Of a stretch of 64,000 nt of DNA, positions 1 to 10,375 are shown one piece after another. The stretch covers positions 1-64,000 of the forward strand of contig JASJCP010000030.1 in assembly GCA_030065935.1 (NCBI GenBank), in the 5' to 3' direction. A program made the translations under genes and the position numbers. This stretch comes from Xenococcaceae cyanobacterium MO_167.B27. Its GTDB lineage: Bacteria; Cyanobacteriota; Cyanobacteriia; Cyanobacteriales; Xenococcaceae. Numbering within the stretch: position 1 is the stretch's first letter; each line of letters opens with the position of its first letter. Under the pieces are notes generated by a model that did not search any database, was not told where the DNA came from, and saw nothing but the letters and a program-made list of their open reading frames with translations.

Positions 1-1368
1 CGGGACTTAAACAAAAATTAAGCCCAAACAAACCCACAACTCGCTTTGTAAGCTATAAATACGTTCCGATTTTGGTTGAGCCATTCTACAAAACGGAAAG
101 ACATAGCTGTACGAAATGCCTCTAATGCTTCAGGAAATGTGTTCAAAGGTTTATTAGCCCAACGCCTTCTTAAACCTCCAGTAAGTTTGTGCCAAAGGAT
201 AAACGTATAAGCGGAAAAGACTAAGATAAAATGTCGAATTAAACTTCTTTTTCCTCTAACTTGATATTCCTTTAATCCCAACCATCCTTTGACTTCACGA
301 TAGAATACTTCCACCCAATTTCTTTGGGAATAGGTTGAGACTATCCATTGTGGAGTTACAATATTTGGAGGAACATTAGTAATAAAATAATCAACATCTG
401 TAGCCTGAGAAAAAGTATCTGCATTCATAACGATAGCTATAGTTCTTTCTTCTTCTAAGCGAGATATTTCGACTTCTTTTGTTGCTACCCACACTTTTTT
501 TTCTTTATCTAAATTTAGTGTTACTTCTGTAAAATCCTCTTTTGATAAACTTTCTGCTAATTTATCTATTCGCATGGATGCACTATTACCATGTTCCTTA
601 ATAGTTATATTTCTATTTTTAGCTATTCCACCTATATAATTTAATTTTCTTTTTTCTAGTTCAAGTAAAAAACTTGTATTATTTCCATATCCTGAATCTA
701 TTAAGACTATCCCTGGTCTATAATCTCTTTTTAAACTTTTGTCTATCAATTCTAAGGCTAGTTCTGGTTTTTTCTTGAATTTTGGGTCTTTTTTTCCTTC
801 TGGTAATGAATTGCCGTGTTGATATAATTCTATGTCTAGAGGTAAGCTTTTTTTTCCATCATATAAATGAGTTGTTACTACAACATTTCCATTATCAGTT
901 TTACCAATTTCCCCGATATACTGCCTTCCCACTCCTGCCGTAAAATTCCCACTTTTCCTATGTCCTGAGTCGTCAATAATTAGACTAAATCCCCGACTTA
1001 TTCTAGTTTGGTTGGATTTACTCATTACCTCCAAACGACGCTCGTTAATATTGTCTGCTTCCCAAGTTGCCTCAGTCAAAAAATGATGTAATTTGTGGTA
1101 TGTGACCTCTACTGAGTCTCTCGCCATTTGAGATAAATTTTTTCTCTCACTTTCCCCCAATAATCCCCCTAAATAATGTCTAAACTCCCTTTTTTGAGCT
1201 TTACTCCTAAGTAAATCATCAAATTTTTTACACCATCTATCAAAACAAGGAGGCATTGCTGCGGGAGTGGTTTCTTTCATTAATGGCGATCGCTATACTT
1301 TATAATGTTCAAGTCACTTATCACAAGTATCATACCTTATTATCGCTGCCAAAATTGTTTAAGTCCCG
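1..1368 (-). mobile_element. IS701-family insertion sequence
   Basis: Perfect 14-bp terminal inverted repeats CGGGACTTAAACAA are seen at 1-14 and, inverted, at 1355-1368, enclosing one transposase gene. The four bases after the right end are TTAG (1369-1372), which matches the YTAG target duplication known for IS701. The left duplication would lie just outside the window, so the left boundary is inferred from the inverted repeat. The ends and the transposase both look intact, so the copy may be active. Confidence 0.9.
18..1280 (-). CDS. IS701-family DDE transposase
   Basis: A 420-residue transposase that would catalyse cut-and-paste movement of the surrounding element. The DDE catalytic triad is recognisable: Asp103/104 in SLIIDDSGHRKSG, Asp195 in IVLIDSGYG and a Glu near 329 in FYREVKGWLGL, the typical IS701 signature. 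Length and layout fit the family. The start ATG is the only upstream start inside the element, and the stop lies 17 bp from the left inverted repeat. No frameshift is visible. Confidence 0.93.
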   Translation of the reverse strand: MKETTPAAMPPCFDRWCKKFDDLLRSKAQKREFRHYLGGLLGESERKNLSQMARDSVEVTYHKLHHFLTEATWEADNINERRLEVMSKSNQTRISRGFSLIIDDSGHRKSGNFTAGVGRQYIGEIGKTDNGNVVVTTHLYDGKKSLPLDIELYQHGNSLPEGKKDPKFKKKPELALELIDKSLKRDYRPGIVLIDSGYGNNTSFLLELEKRKLNYIGGIAKNRNITIKEHGNSASMRIDKLAESLSKEDFTEVTLNLDKEKKVWVATKEVEISRLEEERTIAIVMNADTFSQATDVDYFITNVPPNIVTPQWIVSTYSQRNWVEVFYREVKGWLGLKEYQVRGKRSLIRHFILVFSAYTFILWHKLTGGLRRRWANKPLNTFPEALEAFRTAMSFRFVEWLNQNRNVFIAYKASCGFVWA

Positions 1369-1375
1369 TTAGTAA

Positions 1376-1579
1376 AAAAGTAAAACTTTTAATCATACCA
1401 CAAAATATTTTTGCAAGAGTTCTTATGATTTAGCTCGTAGTTATGGGATTGTTATTGGTTGTCGGGAAGAAGATGGGGTAATGATGGTGCAAGAGAATAC
1501 TGGTAATTGGTATCAGTTTGAAAAGTTTTCTAGTAAGTGGACTTTGGAGTATTTAAAGCAGAGACAAAATAAAAGATAA
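1376..1579 (+). pseudogene. 3' remnant of an unknown gene cut off by the IS701 element
   Basis: An open frame of about 67 codons without a start codon runs from just after the IS701 target duplication to a TAA at 1577-1579. It reads like real protein (for example SYGIVIGCREEDG and QFEKFSSKWTLEYLK), but an in-frame TAA at 1373-1375 separates it from the element. It is probably the C-terminal piece of a small hypothetical protein whose 5' part lies beyond the IS, or has decayed. The family is not recognised. Confidence 0.35.
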
Positions 1580-1599
1580 CGTTAATCAAAAAAGCTTTA

Positions 1600-4500
1600 C
1601 TATTTTTCTAACACTGTTGGGTTTGACGACATAAAAGCTTTAATTCTTTCTGTTTCTAATAACTTCTGAGTGTCTGCTAGTAGTTTTTCGCCCCAGAGAT
1701 TGTCTTTGAGAAATTCTACATTCGCTAATCGTTTTTCCTGTCTTAGAGCTAGTTCTGCGAATTCTAATCCCTCTTCCTGCTCGCCCTCAGTATATAAAAC
1801 AACTGCGAAGGCTAGCAATGGTTCTGCGCTCTCAATTATAAGCCTAAATTCTTCCTTCTCTATGTTTGAGATTTGGACTGCTTGGTATAACATATCTTTA
1901 CCTTCTTTAGTTTTTTGTTGGAGTAATTCTTGATATTCTTGTTGGAGTAATTCCAGTTTATTGGCGTTAATTATTATCGCTTCACGCCATTGCTCAAAAG
2001 CTTCCTCCTTATCTCCAATTTCATAGTTAATTAAACCAATGTTATTTAGTACTAACAATAATTTATTATCTATAGCAAGTGCTTGATTGTAATCCGCTAA
2101 AGCTTTTGGATAATCTTTCAATTTATGATAAATAGTTCCTCTATATCCGTAGATATAGGCCGTTTTAGGTTTAAGCTTAATAGCTTGGTTTAAATCATCT
2201 AAAGCCTTATTGTAGTCTTCTAAAAAAAAGTAAGCTTGAGATCGACTTATGTAAGCATCGAAACTATTAGGCTTAAGTTCAATAACTCGGCTAAAAGCAG
2301 CAATTTCTTCCTTTGCTTCATTTTTTTCTATCGATTTATCTTCTTGGTTAACTTTTGAAGGCTCAGTTTCATTTCCTTTACAAATATGTTTGTCGCTTTC
2401 AATGATATTAGAGTTATTCTCTATATAATCACGTACCCAATCACAACCTCTTATCATTAGTCGATCTATATCCAAACTCCAAAGTTTTATAGTTTGATCA
2501 ATGCTGCTAGAAACAAGAGTTTTTCCATCAGAATTGAAACTAACACTATTCACACTATCTTTATGTCCTATAAGAGTTTGAAGTAACTTACCTTTTAAGT
2601 TCCAGAGTTTAATTGTATTGTCATCACTACCAGAAGCAATTAGCTGGCCATTGGGGCTGAAACTGACACTATTCACAAAATTTGCATGCCCTCTAAGTTC
2701 GGCTATTGGTTCTCCATTTAAATTCCAAAGTTTAATTGTTTTGTTATTCTTAGCAGAAGCTATTACTTTTCCATCAGGGCTAAAAAAGAACTTATCACCC
2801 TCAATGGTAGTTATTTGCTCTCCATTTAAATTCCAAAGTTTAATTGTTCCGTCATTATTAGCAGAAGCAATTATGTTTCCATCGGGACTGAAACCTGCGT
2901 TATATCCTTTAAGAGTAATAAGCAATTTTCCGTTTAAACTCCAAAGCTTAACTTTATTGTCATAGCCAACAGAAATAATATTCTGTCCATCGGCACTAAA
3001 ACTAATACTTCGTAAAGTCCCTGTATGTCCTACAAGAGTAGTGATTAATTTTTCTTGTTCTAAGTTCCAGATTTTAATAGTATTGTTATTACTGACAAAA
3101 GCTATTGTTTTACTGTCAGCACTAAAACTAAATGTCTTCTTATTAATAAGATTCAAAAGTTTCCACAAACTGAGACTAGTTCCATCACTAGCAAGCTCAT
3201 AACGCTTTTTCCTACTTAAGTTAGGGACTCTATAATCTTCGAGAATTTGGAGTAATTCACCCTGTAAATTCCAGAGTTTTACGGTATTGTCATAACTAAC
3301 AGAAACAATAATCTGTCCATCGGGACTAAAACCGATATCAATAACTTTGCTTGTATGTCCTCTAAGCGTTTGAAGTAACTCACCCTTCAAGTTCCAGAGT
3401 TTAATTTTGTCCCCTTTGCTAACTGAGACAATCATTTCTCCATTAGGGTTCAAACTGAAATTATTGCCATCCACTATGTTAGTTTGAAGAAAAAGCAACA
3501 GTGGTTTTTTTAGATTCCAAAGCTTAACGGTATTGTCACTACTAGCAGAAGCAATAATCTGCCCATCTGGACTGAAACTAACGCTACTAACCATAGCTTC
3601 ATGCCCTGTCAAAGTTTGGTCTAACTCTCCCTTTAAGTTCCAGAGTTTAACGGTATTGTCACCACTACCAGAAGCAATCATCTGTCCATCGGGACTGAAA
3701 CTAACGCTACTAACCATAGCTTCATGCCCTGCAAAAGTTTGGAGTAACTCTCCCTTTAAGTTCCAGAGTTTGATTGTATTGTCATTACTACCAGAAGCAA
3801 TCATCTGCCCATTGGGACTGAAACTAACGCTACTAACCCTAGCTTCATGCCCTGCAAAAGTTTGGAGTAACTCTCCCTTTAAGTTCCAGAGTTTGACTGT
3901 ATGATCATTACTACCAGAAGCAATCATCTGCCCATTGGGACTGAAACTAACACTACTAACCGGAAATTCATGCCCTGCAAAAGTTTGGAGTAATTCTCCC
4001 TTTAAGTTCCAGAGTTTGACTGTATGATCAGCACTACCAGAAGCAATCATCTGCCCATCGGGACTGAAACTAACACTACTAACCGAAGCTTCATGCCCTG
4101 CAAAAGTTTGGAGTAACTCTCCCTTTAAGTTCCAGAGTTTGACTATATGATCATTACTACTAGAAGCAATCATCTGCACATTGGGACTGAAACTGACAGT
4201 ATCCACATGATCTCTATGTCCTGTAAAAGTTTGAAGCAACTCACCTTTTAAGTTCCAAAGTTTGATAGTGTTATCATAGCTAGCAGAAGCAATTATCTGC
4301 CCATCGGGACTAAAACTGACATCCCAGACCAAATCTTGATGACCTGAAAACCTATTAAACTCTCTAACCCTATAGAATGAATTTTGTAGCGCACTAATAA
4401 CTTGAATTCGAGTCTCAAAATCAACTCCAAAAGTATTTTGTGCCTTTTTCCCAGCCCTCAGACTTGCCATCAAAGCTTCAAACTCTTGATTTGATACTAA

Positions 4501-6135
4501 GTATGTTTCTACCGATGCCGTAATGGTGTTAATCTCTTCAATTAATGCTTTTTGCCATTGTCGCAAAGCTAATCCAGTCAAGCCCAAGGCTACTATCAAA
4601 CCACCAGTAAGCCAAGAAATAATTTGTAGTTGTCGACGTTTCTCCTTCTTTTTTTCCTTATCTCTGAATGCTGAACTTTGCCGAATAAAATTTCGTTCAG
4701 CTTGACTTAGTTCTTCTCCTCGTTTTTTCTGCCACTCTTCTGCTTCTAGCAATAGTAAGCCTCGCAATAATGCCCCTTCATCATGCTTCGCATTTTCCCA
4801 TTGATGCAAAACTACTCTTAGTTGCTCTTGCCAAACCCGAAAACTGCGGTCTGTTTCCATCCATTGTCGTAGTTCACCCCAATTCCGAATCAGCGCTTCA
4901 TGGACAACCTCTACTGTTTCTTGATCCGCAGGATTACGACTAGTAACCACTAATCGCGCATCCGCCAACTTTTTGATCAATCCCCAGCTTTCTTCACCCA
5001 ATTCCGCTTTAATTGCCAGTCGTCGCGTATCCTCCGTTCCTTCCCCCGGACGCACCAATTGGATAAAAATATGGTGTACTTGCTGTTGCTCAACCAAACT
5101 CAACTTGCCATAACTCTCATCTGCATGACGAGCAAGGGCACCTTGTACCTCACCAATTGCCTCATAAGCTGCATGAGTTAATTGTTTGCCCGTTCGCCGT
5201 TTCCACAACTCCGTCAAAGCAAACTCCAACAGAGGCAAATTACCCGGCTCATCTTCCACATCATCCAAAATGCGTTCCACCAGTCCCTCTTGAAAAGTCA
5301 CCCCCAACTTCTGAGCAGGCTTGACAATTACCTGCTCAAGTTCAGAGTGGTTCATCGACCGGATTTTGACATCGGCGTATCGCAATAAATCCCCAAACGG
5401 AGGATAGGAGAGGGCATTTCCCAAGAAATCCACCCGCATGGTTGCAACTAGCACATTAGGAGATTGGGATTGAGAAGGAGAGGATTGAAAGCTGGCTAAT
5501 AAAGTATCTAGGAAACTACGGCGAATTTTCTGATCCCCACACAAAGTATAAAGTTCTTCAAACTGGTCAGCAATCAACAATACCCGCTCCGTGGGGTGGT
5601 TTTGGTGAATCTGAGCAAATACATCAGCCAGAGGAACAGTACCTTCACAAAAGTAACCTGCTAATTGACGAGCTTGAGCTATCCGTTCAGTAGCATTCAA
5701 ATCGGGAGTATAAAGGGGAACTAGCGCCAAAGCCAGAGCATGGAAAGGGTCGGAACCGGGACGGAAGTGAGTAAACAGCCAGTGACCTGCTTGTTGCAGT
5801 TTGGGCACCAGTCCCGCCAGAACTACTGAAGATTTACCACTTCCCGACGCACCCAAAACGGTTATAAAATTAAGGGTTTGAGTCGCAGCAAATAGTTCTT
5901 CGACAAATACCTCACGCCCAAAGAAAACCTCAGCATCATCGGGACCAAAATGAAACAAACCCCGATAAGGACAAGGGAGTTTTTCCTCAGCAGCAGTTTC
6001 TTCAGACTCGACTGGTTTACCCCTTACATCTTCCCTATAGTAGAAGTAATTGTAGACAATGTTTTTTTCGCCAACTACAGCACTCTTTACTTCATCTTCA
6101 AACGTTGGATTGTATTTGGGACGATCTTCAGCCAT
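1600..6135 (-). CDS. nSTAND NTPase-WD40-TPR receptor (NLR-like) with N-terminal amyloid motif
   Basis: A 1511-residue signal-transduction ATPase. Residues 16-31 ([16 protein letters not shown]) resemble a RHIM/BASS amyloid-signalling motif. A novel-STAND NTPase follows from about residue 54, with Walker A GASGSGKS (95-102) and Walker [11 protein letters not shown] (185-193). One hydrophobic helix near 505-525 is followed by about 15 WD40 repeats (roughly 590-1235), several nearly identical, and by TPRs near 1290-1400. The gene lies 19 bp downstream of the small Bell-like gene, whose C-terminus carries a matching motif, so the two form an operon. By analogy with NLRs, the WD40/TPR part probably senses a ligand, the NTPase oligomerises and the N-terminal motif seeds the partner. 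The architecture is clear; the immune role is inferred. Confidence 0.9.
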   Translation of the reverse strand: MAEDRPKYNPTFEDEVKSAVVGEKNIVYNYFYYREDVRGKPVESEETAAEEKLPCPYRGLFHFGPDDAEVFFGREVFVEELFAATQTLNFITVLGASGSGKSSVVLAGLVPKLQQAGHWLFTHFRPGSDPFHALALALVPLYTPDLNATERIAQARQLAGYFCEGTVPLADVFAQIHQNHPTERVLLIADQFEELYTLCGDQKIRRSFLDTLLASFQSSPSQSQSPNVLVATMRVDFLGNALSYPPFGDLLRYADVKIRSMNHSELEQVIVKPAQKLGVTFQEGLVERILDDVEDEPGNLPLLEFALTELWKRRTGKQLTHAAYEAIGEVQGALARHADESYGKLSLVEQQQVHHIFIQLVRPGEGTEDTRRLAIKAELGEESWGLIKKLADARLVVTSRNPADQETVEVVHEALIRNWGELRQWMETDRSFRVWQEQLRVVLHQWENAKHDEGALLRGLLLLEAEEWQKKRGEELSQAERNFIRQSSAFRDKEKKKEKRRQLQIISWLTGGLIVALGLTGLALRQWQKALIEEINTITASVETYLVSNQEFEALMASLRAGKKAQNTFGVDFETRIQVISALQNSFYRVREFNRFSGHQDLVWDVSFSPDGQIIASASYDNTIKLWNLKGELLQTFTGHRDHVDTVSFSPNVQMIASSSNDHIVKLWNLKGELLQTFAGHEASVSSVSFSPDGQMIASGSADHTVKLWNLKGELLQTFAGHEFPVSSVSFSPNGQMIASGSNDHTVKLWNLKGELLQTFAGHEARVSSVSFSPNGQMIASGSNDNTIKLWNLKGELLQTFAGHEAMVSSVSFSPDGQMIASGSGDNTVKLWNLKGELDQTLTGHEAMVSSVSFSPDGQIIASASSDNTVKLWNLKKPLLLFLQTNIVDGNNFSLNPNGEMIVSVSKGDKIKLWNLKGELLQTLRGHTSKVIDIGFSPDGQIIVSVSYDNTVKLWNLQGELLQILEDYRVPNLSRKKRYELASDGTSLSLWKLLNLINKKTFSFSADSKTIAFVSNNNTIKIWNLEQEKLITTLVGHTGTLRSISFSADGQNIISVGYDNKVKLWSLNGKLLITLKGYNAGFSPDGNIIASANNDGTIKLWNLNGEQITTIEGDKFFFSPDGKVIASAKNNKTIKLWNLNGEPIAELRGHANFVNSVSFSPNGQLIASGSDDNTIKLWNLKGKLLQTLIGHKDSVNSVSFNSDGKTLVSSSIDQTIKLWSLDIDRLMIRGCDWVRDYIENNSNIIESDKHICKGNETEPSKVNQEDKSIEKNEAKEEIAAFSRVIELKPNSFDAYISRSQAYFFLEDYNKALDDLNQAIKLKPKTAYIYGYRGTIYHKLKDYPKALADYNQALAIDNKLLLVLNNIGLINYEIGDKEEAFEQWREAIIINANKLELLQQEYQELLQQKTKEGKDMLYQAVQISNIEKEEFRLIIESAEPLLAFAVVLYTEGEQEEGLEFAELALRQEKRLANVEFLKDNLWGEKLLADTQKLLETERIKAFMSSNPTVLEK

Positions 6136-6154
6136 CTAGACACTCCAGTGGCTT

Positions 6155-6523
6155 TTAGCCAAATTTATTCTCTTGTATGTTGCGATCTCCTACTTGAATT
6201 CCCTTAACTTCACCTTGAAAAACCACATTGTACTTACCTGCTTTTGATTCTTCAGGTTTTAATTGTTTCAGCAATTCCTGAGCCGCCTTAATAATTTCCT
6301 CATCTTTATCAGCTCCAGCTTCAGCTAATTTCTTTTTCAGTGCTGCTTCATAGGTTTCAGGATCTGTTTCATGTTCTTCCAAAACCATTTCTGCTTTTGG
6401 ATCACCACTAAACTTACGTTTAATTAAAGTCTTCAAGCCATTGTAAGCATCTGGGGCTGCATCACCAGCAGCTTTTGCTGCTCCAGCAACTAGTGCAGCA
6501 ATAATAAGAGAAATAGGCTCCAT
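6155..6523 (-). CDS. Bell-like cell-death executor with C-terminal RHIM-like amyloid motif
   Basis: A 122-residue protein. The N-terminal 90 residues are helical, beginning with a hydrophobic segment (LIIAALVAGAA, residues 6-16) and followed by charged amphipathic helices, as in bacterial Bell domains, the analogues of fungal HeLo/HELL pore-forming domains. Residues 106-121 read VKGIQVGDRNIQENKF, a glutamine/asparagine/glycine motif of the BASS/RHIM kind. The receptor encoded next in the operon has a related motif (V-K-x3-V-G-[DE]-[RK]-N-I-x2-N-x-F is shared). The likely role is a membrane-disrupting effector triggered by amyloid templating from the receptor. Domain identity rests on pattern recognition and function is inferred. 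Confidence 0.82.
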   Translation of the reverse strand: MEPISLIIAALVAGAAKAAGDAAPDAYNGLKTLIKRKFSGDPKAEMVLEEHETDPETYEAALKKKLAEAGADKDEEIIKAAQELLKQLKPEESKAGKYNVVFQGEVKGIQVGDRNIQENKFG

Positions 6524-6832
6524 AGTTCATCCTCTATTATTGGTACTAGGGGAAAATGGCTGTTGTATTATTCCAGCATCATCCATATTATTCATCCTAA
6601 CTATCAGAACATTAACCTCTCTGCGAATGTCATGAAAATTAATTATCTAATTATCGTCCTTTAATATCTACACAACGTCAATCTATGGAATTATCTAATT
6701 TATAGACGTTGCGTTAAGCATAACAACTTGAAATCCACACCTGGATATAATGAAGCCCCTTTCCACCACTGTATTCGCTAGAATCAGTGTCGGTACATTA
6801 GGTATCATATATAGGCTGTATCTCAACTTTCT
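6524..6832. other. Intergenic region, divergent promoters
   Basis: This 309-bp gap separates the start of the Bell/NLR operon (leftward) from the APH/kinase gene (rightward), so it should hold both promoters. It is A+T-rich. No clear repeat, RNA or open frame with coding character was found. Confidence 0.5.
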
Positions 6833-8365
6833 ATGATGGAAATTTCTGCTCTTATTTCTCAGATGCAACAGTCGGAGTTTTATCCCCATCCAGTAGCCGA
6901 CAATATCGAATTAGTACAGACTCATGTATCCTACGTCTTGTTGACAGGAGACTATGCTTATAAATTGAAAAAATCGGTAAACTTTGGCTTTCTCGACTAC
7001 TCCACTTTAGAAAAAAGAAAGCATTTTTTAGATGCAGAAATTTCCTTAAACAGTGCGATCGCACCAGAATTATATTTAGAAGTTCTACCCATTACCCAAG
7101 AGGGAGAAAAATTTATTTTAAATGGCTCAGGTGAACCTGTAGCTTATACTCTCAAAATGCGTCAGTTTCCTCAAGAAAATCTGTTTATTAATCTATTTGA
7201 TGCTGGCAAACTATCCATTGAAAAAATGGAAGAATTGGGTAAAATAGTAGCTGAATTTCATAAAAATGCCGTCACTAATGAATATATCAGTAGTTTTGGC
7301 AAAGTCGAAAAAATCCGCCAAGCATTTGATGAAAACTATGCTCAAACTCAAGGCTATATTGGAAGAGCGCAAACCCAAGAACAACTCACAGCCACTCAAG
7401 CTTATACAGATAACTTTTTTGCAGAACGAGAAGACTTATTTAATAGCAGAATAAACAATAATAAAATCAAAGAATGTCACGGAGATTTACACCTCAAAAA
7501 TATCTGTTTGTGGCAAGATAAAATTCAACTCTTTGATCGCATCGAATTTAACGAACCCTTCCGCTTTGTAGATGTGATCTACGATGTTGCTTTTGCCATG
7601 ATGGATTTAGAAGCAAAGGGAAAACAAGATTTTGCCAATGCTTTTCTTAATACTTATTTAGAAGAAACAGGAGACTGGGAAGGCTTACCCCTCTTACCTT
7701 TGTACCTCAGCAGACAAGCTTATGTGCGAGCCAAAGTAACATCTTTCCTCCTAGACGATCCTGCTATTCCTGAAACAGTTAAACAAGAAGCAAGTCAGAC
7801 TGCCACAAACTATTACAAACAAGCTTGGGAATATACCCAACGTAAGTCAGGAAAACTAATATTAATGTCTGGTTTATCAGGTTCTGGTAAAACCACCGTC
7901 GCTAAAACTATAGCAAGAAACACAGGTGCAATACATATTCGTTCTGATGCAGTTCGCAAACATATCGCAGGTATCGCTCTAGAAGCAACAGGAAGCGACA
8001 GTATATATACTCCCCAAATGAATCAAAAAACTTATGACCGTTTATTAGAATTGGGTGTGATGTTGGTACAAGAAGGCTTTACCGTAATTCTCGATGCTAA
8101 GTATGATCGCATTGATTACCGTCACAAAGTTATAGATGCTATCAAGTTACACAATATTTCCTTACAGATTATACATTGCACCGCACCCCTAGAAGTATTA
8201 CGCGATCGCCTGAATCAACGTAGTGGTGACATTTCCGATGCTACTGCTGACTTACTCACTACTCAACAAGCAAAAGCGGAAGCTTTTACCCAAGAGGAAC
8301 AAGTTTATGTCACTACAATAGATACTTCTAATACAGATTGGAAATCATTGAAAGCTATTAGCTAG
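6833..8365 (+). CDS. Bifunctional APH-like kinase / P-loop kinase fusion
   Basis: A 510-residue protein with an N-terminal aminoglycoside-phosphotransferase-like domain and a C-terminal AAA_33/zeta-type P-loop kinase. Seen directly: HGDLHLKNI at residue 216 onward (catalytic loop of the APH fold), FDRIEFNEPFRFVDVIYD (metal-binding segment) and Walker A GLSGSGKT at 347-354. This fusion is widespread in cyanobacteria and proteobacteria and is usually annotated as phosphotransferase/ATP-binding protein. The substrate is unknown, and antibiotic resistance should not be assumed. Two adjacent ATG codons can serve as start, and the first is used here. Confidence 0.88.
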   Translation: MMEISALISQMQQSEFYPHPVADNIELVQTHVSYVLLTGDYAYKLKKSVNFGFLDYSTLEKRKHFLDAEISLNSAIAPELYLEVLPITQEGEKFILNGSGEPVAYTLKMRQFPQENLFINLFDAGKLSIEKMEELGKIVAEFHKNAVTNEYISSFGKVEKIRQAFDENYAQTQGYIGRAQTQEQLTATQAYTDNFFAEREDLFNSRINNNKIKECHGDLHLKNICLWQDKIQLFDRIEFNEPFRFVDVIYDVAFAMMDLEAKGKQDFANAFLNTYLEETGDWEGLPLLPLYLSRQAYVRAKVTSFLLDDPAIPETVKQEASQTATNYYKQAWEYTQRKSGKLILMSGLSGSGKTTVAKTIARNTGAIHIRSDAVRKHIAGIALEATGSDSIYTPQMNQKTYDRLLELGVMLVQEGFTVILDAKYDRIDYRHKVIDAIKLHNISLQIIHCTAPLEVLRDRLNQRSGDISDATADLLTTQQAKAEAFTQEEQVYVTTIDTSNTDWKSLKAIS

Positions 8366-8466
8366 TAGTCTGTCAATCAAAAAATGAGGTGTAAGCTATG
8401 GTGTAAAAGCAATTTATTTTTAACAGATGGGTACTCTAACCATAGACTATGTTTTTGTAGTGAGTA

Positions 8467-10230
8467 ATGAAAATGGGAGAGTACCTCAAAAAATTAACCG
8501 TAGCTACTGCTATTTCTTTGTTAAGTTTAGGAACAGTGGAAGCCAATAAAGCTTATGGTGCTACTTTATTCCTAGGGAAGTATTACTCTTTGCTTGATTC
8601 AATAAAATTTTCTGATTCAATTCAACAGAGTAATTTACCAACTTCGACCCTAGCAAGAAGAAGAGGTTATTTATTAAATAATAGTGTATCTGCCCAAAGT
8701 TCTTATTTTAAAGATAATGTTGATTCTGTATTGATTGATAGTATATCTGCTCAAAGTTCCGCTAGTAAAAATAATATTGATTCTGCAACCCAAAATAAAT
8801 TACTCACTCAACAATTAGAGCAAAAGTTAGATAGTCTCCCTGAAGTAGAAAAATTAAATCAACAGATCCAAGATTACTATCAAAGCTTTCTTGACGATCC
8901 TAATGCAGCACCACAAGACTTAGAACAACTAGAATCTAATTTAGCAAATGAATTCAGCAACTTAACAAACCCAGATGTAATAAATCAAGATATACAAGAA
9001 ATATATCAAGGATTAGTTGAGCCAGAAACAGAGCAGTTAAGTATGTTAGCTGCTCGTAAGTTATTTCTATCCACAGACAATGAGATTAATACAGAATTTA
9101 ACTCTGGTGCATTAGATGCAGCGCAAATGCAGGAAACAATGGCATTACTGCAATCTCAGGGTTGGATTGACGAAATACCAACTCAACCAAAAGAAACTAT
9201 TAGGTTTCCTTTACCTTTAACCATTGGCATTTTACTATTAATTGCTTGGCGAGCTTACTATATTGTTATTCCTTTATTAAAAGCTTTAGGTTATTCCATC
9301 GATCAAGGTATTGGTGAAGATTTGCGAGAAAAATATGGTAATCCTAAAGTTCCTGATAAAGCAGTATTATTACACGATCGCACTTTCAAAGAGTTAAGAA
9401 GTTTGGCGAATAAAGCTGAAAGAATTGCCAGTGAAAAGTTTGGTAGTGAAGAATTTATGCTCTATGTCAGATTAAAACAGCAAGTAGGGCGAGGTATCGG
9501 AGAATATAAAAAAATTGGTGATAGTATTAAACTTCTCGAAGTGGCGATCGCTGCTCAAAGTAGCTTCTTAAAACTTGAGTCAACAGAGTTACGTTATCGG
9601 AGTAGAAAACAACAAGAGTTTTATCGTTTTGTAGCTGATAATCTGGAAGAAGACATTGATAAAGATGAATTCCGTAATAAAATTAAACGGAAACTTGCAG
9701 AAATTATCCCACTATTGAATTCAGAAGAAGGAAGGGCTGCTCTACAATCTTATCTGAAAGAAGTTAATGCAATTTCTCAGCACAGTCTCGGATTAAAATT
9801 ACTGGCTTTGTTTAAAAAATATCAGCTTGCCGATTTCACAATTTTGAGAACCATCTCAGATATTATCAAACAATTAGAAGCTAGAGACTTATTATCCTAC
9901 AAAAGTTTAGTAGTATTAATTCTGGAGTATTTAGAAGTTTTTGAAAAACTAGCTCCTATTATTGGCATTTCAGAACAAGAAAATTCTCCTGATACTCACG
10001 CTAAAATGATGCAGTATATGGGTTTAGTTCATCGTCATGATACTGCTTATGATGAGTTTGCTAGACTCATGAAAATTCTTAAAAAGTGGCAGAAACCTTA
10101 TCGCTCTTTATTAGCAATTCGTGATGAATATCCTGCTGACAAATACAGATTACCTAAAGAATTTACTACAGATCTCCCTGGTTTAGCTGTGTTTAAAAAA
10201 TATGAAAAACATTTAGACTCTGTAGAATAA
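8467..10230 (+). CDS. Unknown membrane protein with signal-like N-terminus
   Basis: A 587-residue protein of unrecognised family. The N-terminus resembles a signal peptide (LTVATAISLLSLGTVEANKAYGA). Residues near 75-110 hold a short imperfect duplication around the motif SAQSS (NSVSAQSS, then DSISAQSS, each followed by a K-N-N/D-N-x-DS-like stretch). A Q/L-rich helical section is followed by one strong transmembrane helix near 248-275 (LPLTIGILLLIAWRAYYIVI). The remaining 300 residues are charged and helical and probably cytoplasmic or peripheral. A GTGAG stretch lies before the start. It is transcribed alone, followed by a palindromic repeat. No function is proposed. Confidence 0.7.
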   Translation: MKMGEYLKKLTVATAISLLSLGTVEANKAYGATLFLGKYYSLLDSIKFSDSIQQSNLPTSTLARRRGYLLNNSVSAQSSYFKDNVDSVLIDSISAQSSASKNNIDSATQNKLLTQQLEQKLDSLPEVEKLNQQIQDYYQSFLDDPNAAPQDLEQLESNLANEFSNLTNPDVINQDIQEIYQGLVEPETEQLSMLAARKLFLSTDNEINTEFNSGALDAAQMQETMALLQSQGWIDEIPTQPKETIRFPLPLTIGILLLIAWRAYYIVIPLLKALGYSIDQGIGEDLREKYGNPKVPDKAVLLHDRTFKELRSLANKAERIASEKFGSEEFMLYVRLKQQVGRGIGEYKKIGDSIKLLEVAIAAQSSFLKLESTELRYRSRKQQEFYRFVADNLEEDIDKDEFRNKIKRKLAEIIPLLNSEEGRAALQSYLKEVNAISQHSLGLKLLALFKKYQLADFTILRTISDIIKQLEARDLLSYKSLVVLILEYLEVFEKLAPIIGISEQENSPDTHAKMMQYMGLVHRHDTAYDEFARLMKILKKWQKPYRSLLAIRDEYPADKYRLPKEFTTDLPGLAVFKKYEKHLDSVE

Positions 10231-10261
10231 TCGAACTTTAGATCTCACGCTCCAGAAGCAT

Positions 10262-10280
10262 CCCCCCTTAATAAGGGGGG
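10262..10280. repeat. Palindromic repeat
   Basis: CCCCCCTTAATAAGGGGGG is a near-perfect 19-bp palindrome found identically at 42982-43000. It lies 31 bp after a stop codon and could act as a transcription barrier, but no T-run follows, so it is called a repeat rather than a terminator. Confidence 0.75.
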
Positions 10281-10375
10281 TAGACCCAGAGGGATTAAGA
10301 GATGTCCTTATTTATATTAGTTAAACCCCTTTATATCTCTCACTACTTTAGCAAATTATCATGAGTTTTTTTATT

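Noticed and set aside
2618-3904. Plus-strand open frames opposite the WD40 receptor gene
   Set aside because: They are periodic shadows of the 123-bp WD40 repeats (for example the recurring [14 protein letters not shown]), with no start signals or family resemblance.
6833-8365. Antibiotic-resistance aminoglycoside phosphotransferase
   Set aside because: The APH-like domain is fused to a P-loop kinase in a widespread housekeeping-type architecture; there is no resistance context.
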